In this document: in pieces, positions 18,245 to 26,535 of the stretch
Numbering within the stretch: position 1 is the stretch's first letter
Layout: every line of letters starts with the position of its first letter
From: Winogradskyella ludwigii
GTDB lineage: Bacteria > Bacteroidota > Bacteroidia > Flavobacteriales > Flavobacteriaceae
Length of the DNA: 64,000 nt
Assembly (NCBI RefSeq): GCF_013403985.1
Contig: NZ_JABFDF010000001.1
Coordinates: forward strand, 124,001-188,000
Direction: 5' to 3'
Notes under the pieces: model-generated
Databases searched by the model: none
What the model was told of the DNA's origin: nothing
What the model saw: only the letters and a program-made list of their open reading frames with translations
Translations under genes and position numbers: made by a program

Positions 18245-19567
18245 TTATCTATACAATGGAATTTTTAGTCCTAGATAAATATCTGTTGTTTTAGAACTCT
18301 CTGAAAGTAGATTGGTAAATACCGAACCAGAACCTACAGTTAATGGTCCAACTCGAAGTCCGCCTCCAAAAGACAAATCTCCATATTGTCTAAAACTAAG
18401 TGGTGCATAAAAACTAAACCACTTAGTTTCTAATCTTGGTGCCACTGTAACCGTATTAATTACAGTATTACTTAATTCTTCCCCTTTTTTAATCATAGAT
18501 AAATCTGCTTGTGCACTTACAAACCATTTTTTGGCTAACCTGTAATCTACAAGCACATGTAAAGCCGTTGGTAAATTAATCTTTGCCGTTTCTTCGGTTT
18601 CTGTGCTCGTGTAATTATTATCTAAAAACTCCTCTATATCATCATCATAATTAGAGGTATCTGCTGTAGCATTTAAATTATAATTATTAACGGTAGAATT
18701 ATCATAACTAATAGATCCTATATCTGTAACAGACACTCCTATTTTTAATTTGTAAGGTGTTTTGTAAGTTGGAAGACTATCATTACCTCGATCCTTATAC
18801 CATTGGTAAGTAAAACCAACATCTAAACCAAAACCAGCAGATAAATCATTGAAATCTACATCATTGCTATCAAAGTCTTGGCTAGTTCCATAATTTAACT
18901 CTCCTTGTGTTGTTAATAATTCTGAAGCTGCATTGTACTGTCCTTGTAATTCTGGACTGCTCATAAAAGCACTACCTGCACCTTGTAAATATTTTAAGGT
19001 TACACCACCTTTTAAAAGGTGATTCGGTTTTTCTACAAGTATTCTTCCGTAAGCTAAACCTACTTCTGCCCAAGCATGAATGGTTCCGTTAAAGTGTTTT
19101 GAATCAAAATCAAAATCATCATCAGAATCAAGATCATCTTCAATAGATTCAAAAAGTTCTCCGTTAATATTATTAATATTGAAGTTCGCTCTAACTCTAC
19201 TGACTACACCTATGCTGCTCTTTTTTGTTAAGTTAAACATAAATGAAGGTCCAACAAGATCTATATTAAAGAAGAAGTTATTAGTATCACTTGGAAACTT
19301 TTCACTATTCTCATCAAAATCGAAGGCACCGTCTGAACTCGTAATGTCACTGAGGTTAATTCCAAAATAATCACTTCCACCAAAAACACTGGCTGAAAAC
19401 AAATTAATATCACCTCTTAAATTAGAACCCACAACACTTGATGGGTTATAGGTAATTCCTTGAATCCCGGAATAATTATCAATAGAATGGCCTACATAAC
19501 TTTGGCCAAAAGAAAAATTTAATGCGATTATAAAAATCGAAAGCGGTAGTAGTTTAGTATATTTCAT
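18245..19567 (-). CDS. DUF5723-like outer-membrane protein
   Basis: The 440-residue protein has a signal peptide (residues 1-21, ending N-F-S-F-G-Q) and the opening S-Y-V-G-H-S-I-D-N-Y-S-G-I-Q-G-I-T-Y-N-P-S that I associate with DUF5723 proteins. The body has many alternating strands with acidic loops, ending L-G-L-K-I-P-L-Y-R, so an outer-membrane barrel is likely. Its role is unknown. A palindrome/-7 box promoter like that of the neighbouring two-component operon lies 76 bases upstream, suggesting control by that system. Confidence 0.78.
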   Translation of the reverse strand: MKYTKLLPLSIFIIALNFSFGQSYVGHSIDNYSGIQGITYNPSSVVGSNLRGDINLFSASVFGGSDYFGINLSDITSSDGAFDFDENSEKFPSDTNNFFFNIDLVGPSFMFNLTKKSSIGVVSRVRANFNINNINGELFESIEDDLDSDDDFDFDSKHFNGTIHAWAEVGLAYGRILVEKPNHLLKGGVTLKYLQGAGSAFMSSPELQGQYNAASELLTTQGELNYGTSQDFDSNDVDFNDLSAGFGLDVGFTYQWYKDRGNDSLPTYKTPYKLKIGVSVTDIGSISYDNSTVNNYNLNATADTSNYDDDIEEFLDNNYTSTETEETAKINLPTALHVLVDYRLAKKWFVSAQADLSMIKKGEELSNTVINTVTVAPRLETKWFSFYAPLSFRQYGDLSFGGGLRVGPLTVGSGSVFTNLLSESSKTTDIYLGLKIPLYR

Positions 19568-19642
19568 ATAAATTTAGGTTGGTTAAAAGCGAAGTTAAAA
19601 TTTTATTTGACTTTTCATATATTTTTTCAAATAACTAAAAAT

Positions 19643-19689
19643 CAAAGATCAACGATTTAAATGCATTAGAACATACCTTAAACTGGGTA
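19643..19689 (-). promoter_or_regulatory. Promoter of the DUF5723 gene with LuxR-type palindrome
   Basis: The 16-bp imperfect palindrome TACCTTAAACTGGGTA is at 19674-19689. Reading left, 31 bases separate its edge from the end of the -7-like box GATCTTTG (19650-19643). The same spacing is found before the two-component operon at 22795-22841. Confidence 0.65.
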
Positions 19690-19710
19690 TTTCCAATCTT
19701 AAAAATCGAC

Positions 19711-20331
19711 TTAAAATCGATATTTCTTTTCTAAGGCATAACGCATTAATTCCCCCTTACCATGAAGTCCTAAAATACGAATCATATTTTTCCGATGTGT
19801 ATCTACAGTGTGTACTCCAATAAAAAGTTCATCTGCAATCTCTCGAGACGTTTTACCTTGAGCAATTAAACCTAAAATTTCCACTTGGCGTTTGGTTAGT
19901 ATGCCTTTTGACTTTTTATTAGTATTGTTTTCTTTTTCAATTTCAATATTAGCATCGAAATAGGTATGTCCATTATATACGGAACGTACTGCTTTTAACA
20001 CTTCTTCTAACGGTGAGTTTTTAAGTAAATAACCCGAAGCTCCTGCTTCTAACATTTGCTGTATCGCGTCCTTTTGATCGAACATTGTAAAACCTAAAAT
20101 TTTGGTATGTGGCAATTCTTTTTTTATTTCTTTTGTTGCTGTAATCCCATCCATTTTTGGCATTCTAATATCCGTAATAACCACATTGGGTTGCTTAAGA
20201 CGCACCAATTCTAACAGTGCTTCACCATCATTTGCCGTGCCAACAATATCAATATCATCTTCATACTCTAATAATAATTTTATACCATCAATTAAGGATT
20301 GATGATCTTCTGCTATGGCTAATCGTATCAT
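19711..20331 (-). CDS. LuxR/NarL-family response regulator (system 1)
   Basis: The 206-residue cytoplasmic regulator has a receiver domain (acidic pair E8-D9, phospho-acceptor Asp54 in T-D-I-R-M-P-K-M-D-G, conserved Lys near 105) and a C-terminal LuxR helix-turn-helix (L-T-K-R-Q-V-E-I-L then T-S-R-E-I-A-D-E-L-F-I-G-V-H-T-V-D-T-H-R). It overlaps the kinase gene by four bases (ATGA), so the pair forms one two-component system. Likely targets are the palindromic sites at 22826 and 19674. Confidence 0.95.
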   Translation of the reverse strand: MIRLAIAEDHQSLIDGIKLLLEYEDDIDIVGTANDGEALLELVRLKQPNVVITDIRMPKMDGITATKEIKKELPHTKILGFTMFDQKDAIQQMLEAGASGYLLKNSPLEEVLKAVRSVYNGHTYFDANIEIEKENNTNKKSKGILTKRQVEILGLIAQGKTSREIADELFIGVHTVDTHRKNMIRILGLHGKGELMRYALEKKYRF

Positions 20332-22103
20332 AATGGTATGTCTATTATTACGGTTGTTCCTTTATTCTTTTCAGACTCAATAGTGAGTTTACCATCCAAA
20401 TGCTCTACACGTTTATCAATACTACTAATTCCCATACCTTTATTTGTTTTAGTAATTTGATTGGGATTAAAACCAATGCCATTATCCTCAACCATAATAT
20501 TTATACTGTCGTCGTGATTGGTAAGATGAATAGTAACTTCTGAGGCTTTAGAATGCTTTATAACATTAGTAACCAGTTCTTGAATTATTCTAAAAAGCGT
20601 GAGTTCTAAACTGTTTTCTAAACGATTATCTAGGCCGTAATCTAATACCTCTATTTTTATTTTATTTGAAACTGAAACTTTATCTGCCATGTGTTGCACC
20701 GCTTTTAGCAAACCTTGTTTGGCAATAACACCAGAATTTTTAGCATGCGCCACGGAACGTACTTTTTGATAAGCTTCTTCAATTAAATTATTGGTTTTGC
20801 TATAAAGTTCTGGAGAGTCTTTATCTTTTAAAGCGTTAAAATGAAGCTTTACATTTGCCATGAGTCCGCCTAAATCGTCATGAAGATCATTAGCTATTCG
20901 TTGCCGCTCTTTTTCTTGGCCTTCTATCATAGCATCAATAGTCGTTAACTCTTGCTCTTTTAAAACGGTAGCTAATTTTTGGGTTTCTAATGCTTTTTCT
21001 TGTTCCGCCAGTTTTTGTTTTCTTTTGGTATTTTTAAAGATTAAAAATGCAATTATGCTTCCTAAAGCCAGACTTCCTCCTAGTGCTAAAGCTATGTTTT
21101 GGCTTTGTTTTCTTTTGGCTTCGATTTCTAGATTGTCTGCTCTGAGTTTTTCATTATTATATTTTTCTTCAATATCTATAATAGATGAATTTTGCTCTTT
21201 TAAGTTTATAATATCTTTTATTGAATCGTATTTATATAAATAATCATAAGCATTTACCCAATCTTCCATGTAATAAAAAGTAGCATCCATATTTGAGTAA
21301 AGGATTTTTTTACTCTTTCTATTTAATTTCGGTAATTCTAATTTTTCGGCTTTATTATAATACTCTAATGCTTTAACATACTGCTTTTTTCTTCTATACG
21401 CATTTCCTATATTATTAAAAACATTAAATTCTGTATTTAAGTTTTTAAAACTTATAGTATCTCTGTAATAGCTCTTTAAGGCATTATTATAATAGAAAAT
21501 AGCGGAGTCTTGATTTTTGAATTTGCGCGAAAACGTAGAGCCAAGATTAATTGAAATATTGATTTGCATCTGTGTACTATCAATCTCATTAGCTAATTTT
21601 AAAGCTTTAAAAAAATAGAATTTAGCAGAATCTTTTAGATTTCTCTTCAAATTATCTGCACCATAATTCGTGTAATACGATGCAAGCCATTTTTTAGAAT
21701 TAGAGAATTGAGCATAATTGCGTATTTCTTTTAAATAAAAGTCTTTGTTGGTCTCAAGGTTATTTTGACTATCCAATAATAGATAGATCTCTAAATTGGT
21801 TCTAGCAACTTTTTCGTCTGCTTTCTCTTTTTTATAAAAATCTAAGGCCGTTTTATAGTAACGAAGAGCATTATCTTCAAGATTTAAATTTTCATATGAT
21901 TTAGCAATAACAAAATTTGCCTCAGCTAATTCCATAGTATTTGTAGACTGCAATTCAGAATCAGCAAGATTAACAATAGCTTGATAATCTCCATTTCTAT
22001 AAAGTAAATTAATTTCTGAAATAGAGGCAATAGGTGTCTCTTGCCCAATAATTTTATTAGGCAAGAAAACACATATAAGTATGGTAAATACTATTTTATC
22101 CAC
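20328..22103 (-). CDS. TPR-containing sensor histidine kinase (system 1)
   Basis: The 591-residue kinase starts with GTG at 22103, overlapping the upstream lipoprotein gene by 8 bases. It has a signal segment, a periplasmic region of tetratricopeptide repeats (about residues 25-315), one transmembrane helix (I-A-L-A-L-G-G-S-L-A-L-G-S-I-I-A-F-L-I-F, about 333-352), a short coiled coil, a HisKA_3 dimerisation helix with phospho-acceptor His408 in N-D-L-H-D-D-L-G-G and a HATPase domain (N-V-I-K-H-S; D-N-G-I-G-F; G-M-G-I). The TPR sensor may bind a protein or peptide ligand, possibly the adjacent lipoprotein. Confidence 0.94.
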   Translation of the reverse strand: MDKIVFTILICVFLPNKIIGQETPIASISEINLLYRNGDYQAIVNLADSELQSTNTMELAEANFVIAKSYENLNLEDNALRYYKTALDFYKKEKADEKVARTNLEIYLLLDSQNNLETNKDFYLKEIRNYAQFSNSKKWLASYYTNYGADNLKRNLKDSAKFYFFKALKLANEIDSTQMQINISINLGSTFSRKFKNQDSAIFYYNNALKSYYRDTISFKNLNTEFNVFNNIGNAYRRKKQYVKALEYYNKAEKLELPKLNRKSKKILYSNMDATFYYMEDWVNAYDYLYKYDSIKDIINLKEQNSSIIDIEEKYNNEKLRADNLEIEAKRKQSQNIALALGGSLALGSIIAFLIFKNTKRKQKLAEQEKALETQKLATVLKEQELTTIDAMIEGQEKERQRIANDLHDDLGGLMANVKLHFNALKDKDSPELYSKTNNLIEEAYQKVRSVAHAKNSGVIAKQGLLKAVQHMADKVSVSNKIKIEVLDYGLDNRLENSLELTLFRIIQELVTNVIKHSKASEVTIHLTNHDDSINIMVEDNGIGFNPNQITKTNKGMGISSIDKRVEHLDGKLTIESEKNKGTTVIIDIPL

Positions 22104-22767
22104 CTGTTATGATATCGCCTTCTTGTTCTCTAGGTCTAAATGGCACTTGTACATCTTTTTCATATAATATACCACTATCCAAACCACATTCCATATGACT
22201 ATATTGGGTTTCTTGTGTTACACATTTCTCTAATGCAGCTTTTTCATTCTTATCTAGTTTATCTTCATTAATAATAAAAACTTTTAAGTTTCCATCTTTT
22301 AAATGATCTTTTGACAAATCTGCTATACTAGGTATTTTTATATCGGCTATTAATTTATGTGTTACAGTATTATTTGTTGTACTTGAAGTTAAATCTGAAA
22401 TATGAATTACAATTGCATTTAAATTCCTATTAGCATTATAGTCCGAAACATTAAAAACATCCAATATTTTCATATTACTACTAGAATTAGGGATTACAAC
22501 ATGAATATTATCCCTAGATAGATCAAAATTATTTTCGGTCTCCTTTAATACATACTTAATGCTATAACTATCTCCCGTTTCTAGCACTATGTTATTTTGT
22601 TTTATTTGAACAGAAGAAGTATCTAATTTATTTTCCTGAATATTAATGTCCTTTTCTTTCTTTTCGGATTTAATTTCTGAATTTGTTGACTCATTTTTTT
22701 CTTCATTTTTGCAACAAATCAAAACTAAAGTTAAAAATAAGTAGCAAACATTACGGAGGTTTTTCAT
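22096..22767 (-). CDS. Lipoprotein encoded with two-component system 1, unknown function
   Basis: The 223-residue protein has a short lipoprotein signal (L-T-L-V-L-I-C-C, Cys near residues 18-19) and a Lys/Glu/Asn-rich spacer. The folded part carries V-H-V-V-I-P-N-S and L-N-A-I-V-I-H-I-S-D-L, suggestive of beta strands, and two later Cys residues (K-C-V-T and E-C-G-L). I recognise no family. It is the first gene of the operon with kinase and regulator and overlaps the kinase start, so it may be an accessory sensor or output of the system. Confidence 0.7.
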   Translation of the reverse strand: MKNLRNVCYLFLTLVLICCKNEEKNESTNSEIKSEKKEKDINIQENKLDTSSVQIKQNNIVLETGDSYSIKYVLKETENNFDLSRDNIHVVIPNSSSNMKILDVFNVSDYNANRNLNAIVIHISDLTSSTTNNTVTHKLIADIKIPSIADLSKDHLKDGNLKVFIINEDKLDKNEKAALEKCVTQETQYSHMECGLDSGILYEKDVQVPFRPREQEGDIITGG

Positions 22768-22794
22768 CTGTATTAGGTTTTAGTTGGTTACATA

Positions 22795-22841
22795 CAAAGA
22801 TGCCAAATAGGAGCGCACCAAAACATACCTAGTAAAAGGTA
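22795..22841 (-). promoter_or_regulatory. Promoter of two-component operon 1 with LuxR-type palindrome
   Basis: The 16-bp palindrome TACCTAGTAAAAGGTA is at 22826-22841. Reading left, 31 bases separate its edge from the end of the -7-like box CATCTTTG (22802-22795), about 28 bases before the ATG. The layout suggests autoregulation by the LuxR-type regulator. Confidence 0.68.
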
Positions 22842-22916
22842 TATTTCCGAAAAGAAGTTAAAAATAAAATGTTAATCGTGTAGAAATTTCAGACAAACGG
22901 TCTAAAAAATAGTTAA

Positions 22917-23102
22917 TTACATGAAAATAAACTTTATAGCTGTAATCATACCTATAAAACCTATAAAAGCTATGAGTATCCAAATAATGCCAGTGTAGTA
23001 TTTCTTATGAATTTTAAGATCTTTACGATATTGAAAAGCAATAACGATAACAAAGGCAATAAAAAATAATATTCCAAAAATCAATTGACCAGTACTAAAC
23101 AT
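22917..23102 (-). CDS. Small membrane protein, unknown function
   Basis: From the ATG at 23102 this encodes 61 residues with two hydrophobic helices (about 6-23 and 38-59) separated by the basic stretch Y-R-K-D-L-K-I-H-K-K-Y-Y. I recognise the pattern as a small conserved flavobacterial membrane protein. A longer frame reaches back to 23246 but would overlap the divergent pyrophosphohydrolase gene, and its extra N terminus is only the shadow of that gene. A perfect -7 box (TATTTTTG, 23125-23118) lies just upstream, supporting the short start. Confidence 0.72.
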   Translation of the reverse strand: MFSTGQLIFGILFFIAFVIVIAFQYRKDLKIHKKYYTGIIWILIAFIGFIGMITAIKFIFM

Positions 23103-23105
23103 CTT

Positions 23106-23127
23106 CTTATTTTTATGCAAAAATAAG
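23106..23127. promoter_or_regulatory. Palindromic divergent promoter
   Basis: The perfect 9-bp inverted repeat CTTATTTTT-4-AAAAATAAG contains TATTTTTG on the minus strand (serving 23102) and TATTTTTA on the plus strand (possibly serving 23155). The two -7 boxes lie back to back, so only one polymerase may bind at a time. Confidence 0.5.
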
Positions 23128-23154
23128 AATAACACAACTAAGAAACGAACAACT

Positions 23155-23541
23155 ATGCAGGACAAAATAAATGCCGTAAAAGCTTTCCATACCGCTTTTA
23201 AAATTGGACATCGCGAAACACCAAAAGCCGACTTAGGCCTAGACAAAAATCTCTTGCGTTACGAGCTAATGCGCGAAGAAAACGAAGAATACTTAGATGC
23301 AGCGAAAGCCAATGATTTAGTGGAAGTTGCAGATGCTTTAGGAGATATGCTCTACATTCTTTGTGGTACGATTATAGAACATGGTATGCAACATAAAATT
23401 GAAGAAGTATTTGAAGAAATACAACGTAGCAATATGAGTAAATTAGGTGCAGACGGCGAACCAATATATCGCGAAGATGGTAAAGTGTTAAAAGGCCCAA
23501 ATTACTTTAAACCAAACATTAAAGACATTTTAGAATCATAA
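23155..23541 (+). CDS. MazG-like nucleoside triphosphate pyrophosphohydrolase family protein
   Basis: The 128-residue cytoplasmic protein has the all-alpha NTP-PPase pattern: R-Y-E-L-M-R-E-E-N-E-E-Y near residue 36 and V-E-V-A-D-A-L-G-D-M-L-Y near residue 57, giving the E-x-x-E and E-x-x-D metal sites. It is related to phosphoribosyl-ATP pyrophosphohydrolase and MazG and probably cleaves a nucleotide to monophosphate and pyrophosphate; the exact substrate is unknown. The C-terminal segment G-P-N-Y-F-K-P-N-I is typical of the subgroup. It ends at a strong terminator. Confidence 0.88.
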   Translation: MQDKINAVKAFHTAFKIGHRETPKADLGLDKNLLRYELMREENEEYLDAAKANDLVEVADALGDMLYILCGTIIEHGMQHKIEEVFEEIQRSNMSKLGADGEPIYREDGKVLKGPNYFKPNIKDILES

Positions 23542-23569
23542 AAAAAAGCAGCCAGTTGGCTGCTTTTTT
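23542..23569. terminator. Bidirectional terminator between convergent genes
   Basis: A perfect 13-bp stem, AAAAAAGCAGCCA / TGGCTGCTTTTTT with a two-base loop, serves the pyrophosphohydrolase gene on the plus strand and ilvE on the minus strand. Confidence 0.9.
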
Positions 23570-23593
23570 CTAATATGTTTTTAATTTAAAAGA

Positions 23594-24661
23594 CTACTTT
23601 ACTTCATGTCTCCAACCGTGAACATCATCAGAAACATTATACTGAATATTCAATAAGGTTTGTTTAAATAACTTAGCATAAGAATCTTCAGCACCAGAAA
23701 TCTCAAACAACTCATCATTATGCTGAAATGCAGAAATCTCACTAATAACAGCTGCTGTACCTGCACCAAAAACTTCTTTTAAGCTTCCATCTCTTGCTGC
23801 ATTTTTAATTTCTTCAACTTTTACCTGTCTTACTTCACAAGTAATTCCTAAATCTTCCGCTAATTGAAGGATACTTTTTCTAGTAATTCCATCCAAAATA
23901 CGATCACTAACAGGAGCCGTAATCAACGTATCATTTACTCTAAAAAAGACATTCATAGTTCCAGCTTCTTCTAGAAATGTATGTGTATCTGCATCTGTCC
24001 AAATAATTTGTTGAAAGCCTTCTTTTTGCGCTAAACTTGTAGGATAAAATTGAGCGGCATAATTACCTGCTGCTTTGGCTGCACCAACACCTCCATTTGC
24101 AGATCTACTAAATTGTTCTGCCACTAAAACACGCACTGGAGAATTGTAATACGATTGCGCTGGCGAGCAAATAATCATAAAACGATACATATTTGCAGGA
24201 GACGCAGAAATTGCAGGTTCTGTTGCAATAACAAATGGACGTATATACATTGAATTCCCAATACCTGGCTTAATCCAATCGTTATCTAATTTTAATAACT
24301 CCTCTAACCCTTCAAAAAAGTAATTTTCAGGAAAAGCTGGCATTGCCAAACGCGCAGCCGATTTATTAATACGTTCAAAATTTTGTTTTGGTCTAAAAAG
24401 AAACACTTTACCATCATCATCCTTATAAGCTTTCATACCTTCAAAAACCGCCTGTCCATAATGAAACACACGTGCAGAAGGATCAAACGTCATCGCTTGA
24501 TAAGGCATAATTTTTGGCGCTTGCCATTTGCCATCTTCATAATCACAGACAAACATATGGTCTGTAAACACTCGACCAAAGTCTAATTTACTAAAATCTA
24601 CCGTGTTAATTTTAGAAGTTTCAGAAGTTTCAATGCTGATTTTATCTGTATGATTCGCCAT
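23594..24661 (-). CDS. ilvE: Branched-chain amino acid aminotransferase
   Basis: The 355-residue PLP enzyme carries out the final transamination making leucine, isoleucine and valine (reversible, 2-oxoglutarate/glutamate). It is the larger, eukaryote-like BCAT form: F-H-Y-G-Q-A-V-F-E-G-M-K-A-Y near residue 67, the PLP Lys196 in A-A-K-A-A-G-N-Y-A, F-L-E-E-A-G-T-M-N near 230 and L-D-G-I-T-R-K-S. A perfect -7 box TACTTTTG lies at 24689-24682, about 20 bases before the ATG. Flanking genes are unrelated to amino acid synthesis. Confidence 0.97.
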   Translation of the reverse strand: MANHTDKISIETSETSKINTVDFSKLDFGRVFTDHMFVCDYEDGKWQAPKIMPYQAMTFDPSARVFHYGQAVFEGMKAYKDDDGKVFLFRPKQNFERINKSAARLAMPAFPENYFFEGLEELLKLDNDWIKPGIGNSMYIRPFVIATEPAISASPANMYRFMIICSPAQSYYNSPVRVLVAEQFSRSANGGVGAAKAAGNYAAQFYPTSLAQKEGFQQIIWTDADTHTFLEEAGTMNVFFRVNDTLITAPVSDRILDGITRKSILQLAEDLGITCEVRQVKVEEIKNAARDGSLKEVFGAGTAAVISEISAFQHNDELFEISGAEDSYAKLFKQTLLNIQYNVSDDVHGWRHEVK

Positions 24662-24681
24662 AATTATATATGATTTTCCAA

Positions 24682-24689
24682 CAAAAGTA
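24682..24689 (-). promoter_or_regulatory. -7 box of ilvE
   Basis: The minus strand reads TACTTTTG, a perfect TAnnTTTG match 21 bases before the ilvE ATG. Confidence 0.65.
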
Positions 24690-24734
24690 CATAATCGGTA
24701 TCTTTAATAAAAGGTTATATTCCCTTAAATTGTT

Positions 24735-24742
24735 TAAATTTG
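24735..24742 (+). promoter_or_regulatory. -7 box of the DUF4920 gene
   Basis: TAAATTTG is a perfect TAnnTTTG match 36 bases before the ATG at 24779. Confidence 0.6.
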
Positions 24743-24778
24743 TAATTCTATAATAATTCAATTCAAAATCTATTAATA

Positions 24779-25282
24779 ATGAAAAAAATCATTTTCCTTT
24801 TAGCCATTAGCTTAACTGTTTTTTCTTGTAAAAATGAAGCTAAAACCGTAGAACCTAATGTTGAAGAAGCGCAACCTGAAATTGCTTATGCTTCTTTTGG
24901 AGATAAAATAACAGATGCAGATGTCTTAACTTCTGAACGCATCATGGAGCATTACAAAACTTTAAAAGTTGGTGACACGATTAACTCTAAAATGCAAGGA
25001 AAAATCATTGAAGTTTGTTCTAAAAAAGGCTGTTGGATGACTGTAGATGTTGATGGAGACAATGAAATTATGGTGAAATTTAAGGATTACGGATTTTTTA
25101 TGCCATTAAATGCTGAAGGTGATGTTGTAATGAATGGTAAAGCATTTGTTACAGAAACATCTGTAGAAGAATTAAGACACTACGCAGAAGATGCTGGTAA
25201 ATCTACAGAAGAAATTGCTGCGATTACAGATCCAAAATTTGAATACCGTTTTGAAGCTGATGGCGTTTTACTTAAAGAATAA
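24779..25282 (+). CDS. DUF4920 lipoprotein
   Basis: The 167-residue lipoprotein has a signal ending in the lipobox V-F-S-C (Cys17). The DUF4920 pattern follows: Y-A-S-F-G-D-K-I, then G-K-I-I-E-V-C-S-K-K-G-C-W-M (two Cys six residues apart) and F-K-D-Y-G-F-F-M-P-L. The fold is an OB-like barrel; the biochemical role is unknown. The next lipoprotein gene starts inside its last codons, and both are probably co-translated. Confidence 0.9.
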   Translation: MKKIIFLLAISLTVFSCKNEAKTVEPNVEEAQPEIAYASFGDKITDADVLTSERIMEHYKTLKVGDTINSKMQGKIIEVCSKKGCWMTVDVDGDNEIMVKFKDYGFFMPLNAEGDVVMNGKAFVTETSVEELRHYAEDAGKSTEEIAAITDPKFEYRFEADGVLLKE

Positions 25283-25715
25283 AGGTTTCTTTTTATGTCT
25301 TTCCCTTTTTATACTAACTAGCTGTAAAAATGAAGGGAAAATAGTAGAAGAACCTGTTAAAAAGAAAGTGGTATACAATATGTACCAACCTTCTGAAATG
25401 GCAGGTTTCATGAAAGCTATGTATGCTTATAATTTGCAATTAAAGTCACAAATTGTAGCTGGAGAAACACCCAATTCTCTACCTCTAGATCTTGTAAAAT
25501 TACACTCAGCTGAAATGTCTAAAGGCAAATCTAGAACCCAAAACTGGCAAAGTTTTGTAAATGTATTTATTGAGTCTCAAGAAGCTGTTGTAGATACATT
25601 GTCTAATTCTGAAATAAAAGAGCGTTACAATGCCGCGATTAGCAATTGCCTTAATTGCCATAAAACAGAATGCACAGGACCAATTCCGAAGATTAAAAAA
25701 TTACTGATTCAATAA
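25260..25715 (+). CDS. Lipoprotein with a single CxxCH haem-binding motif
   Basis: I choose the ATG at 25260, which overlaps the end of the DUF4920 gene by 23 bases and gives a proper lipoprotein signal (M-A-F-Y-L-K-N-K-G-F-F-L then lipobox L-T-S-C, Cys22). An earlier in-frame Met at 25191 would add only out-of-frame readings of DUF4920. The 151-residue product is mostly helical and ends with N-C-L-N-C-H-K-T-E-C, a CxxCH site that could bind haem c near the C terminus, as in small c-type cytochromes. Redox activity is inferred. Confidence 0.75.
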   Translation: MAFYLKNKGFFLCLSLFILTSCKNEGKIVEEPVKKKVVYNMYQPSEMAGFMKAMYAYNLQLKSQIVAGETPNSLPLDLVKLHSAEMSKGKSRTQNWQSFVNVFIESQEAVVDTLSNSEIKERYNAAISNCLNCHKTECTGPIPKIKKLLIQ

Positions 25716-25718
25716 AAT

Positions 25719-26429
25719 TTGAAGAGAAATATCATTACCACATCAGACGGTTCTAAAACTATACAGATAGAAGAATGGAACGAACAATACCATTCTATTC
25801 ATGGTGCAATACAAGAAGCAAATCATGTTTTTATGAAACATGGTTTGTTTTTTTATTCTGAAAAAATAGATAAAGATCAAGCCGAAATAAATCAAAGTGC
25901 AACAAAAGAGGTTAGCATTTTAGAAATAGGTTTTGGCACAGGGCTCAACGCCTTCTTAACACTAATTGAAGCTGAGAAATTAAATTTAAATATTAACTAT
26001 GTAGGTGTTGAAGCTTACCCAGTTCTACTAGACGAAATTATACAGCTCAATTATATAGAACTGATATCTGAAACACATAAAACTGTTTTTGAAAAATTGC
26101 ATGAAACACCTTGGGAAGAACCTAGTTCTATAACCTCTGATTTTCAATTAGAAAAACAACAAAAATTCTTTAAGGATATAAATGCCGAAAACGAATTCAA
26201 CATCATCTATTTTGATGCTTTTGGTGCTCGTGTTCAACCCGAATTATGGACAGAAGACATTTTTAAAATTATGTTTAATGCTCTTAAAGAAAATGGCGTA
26301 TTAGTCACCTATTCTGCAAAAGGAAGTGTAAGACGCGCTATGCAAGCTGTTGGCTTTATCGTTGAACGCTTACCTGGACCTCCAGGCAAACGTGAAATGC
26401 TGAGAGCAACGAAGCATTCAGTGAAATGA
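25719..26429 (+). CDS. mnmD: tRNA 5-methylaminomethyl-2-thiouridine methyltransferase (MnmD type)
   Basis: The 236-residue S-adenosylmethionine-dependent enzyme finishes modification of wobble U34 in certain tRNAs; it lacks the oxidase half of E. coli MnmC. It has G-S-K-T-I-Q near the start, E-W-N-E-Q-Y-H-S-I-H-G-A-I-Q-E-A, the SAM motif E-I-G-F-G-T-G-L-N-A near residue 68, F-D-A-F near 166 and R-L-P-G-P-P-G-K-R-E-M-L at the end. The start is TTG at 25719, three bases after the previous stop; it gives the expected family N terminus. The last codons are overlapped by a repeat (26395-26419). Confidence 0.92.
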   Translation: MKRNIITTSDGSKTIQIEEWNEQYHSIHGAIQEANHVFMKHGLFFYSEKIDKDQAEINQSATKEVSILEIGFGTGLNAFLTLIEAEKLNLNINYVGVEAYPVLLDEIIQLNYIELISETHKTVFEKLHETPWEEPSSITSDFQLEKQQKFFKDINAENEFNIIYFDAFGARVQPELWTEDIFKIMFNALKENGVLVTYSAKGSVRRAMQAVGFIVERLPGPPGKREMLRATKHSVK

Positions 26430-26462
26430 AACGAACTAAATGCTGAGAGCAACGAAGCATTC
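26395..26462 (+). repeat. 25-bp direct repeat, one copy inside the mnmD 3' end
   Basis: The unit AAATGCTGAGAGCAACGAAG plus CATTC occurs at 26395-26419 and again at 26438-26462, 43 bases apart. It contains the inverted ends AATGCT / AGCATT. The first copy encodes the last residues of MnmD (E-M-L-R-A-T-K-H-S). Confidence 0.85.
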
Positions 26463-26535
26463 TATGAACGAATAGTGAGCTAAAAGCCACACTAGTCTTA
26501 ATTCTCATCAACAAAATTATAACTCATAATTTTTA

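Noticed and set aside
23103..23246. Longer start for the small membrane protein
   Set aside because: It overlaps the divergent pyrophosphohydrolase gene, and the extra residues are an antisense shadow; a -7 box supports the ATG at 23102.
25191..25259. Earlier start for the CxxCH lipoprotein
   Set aside because: It would place 23 non-signal residues before a perfect lipoprotein signal, and they only mirror the DUF4920 coding sequence.
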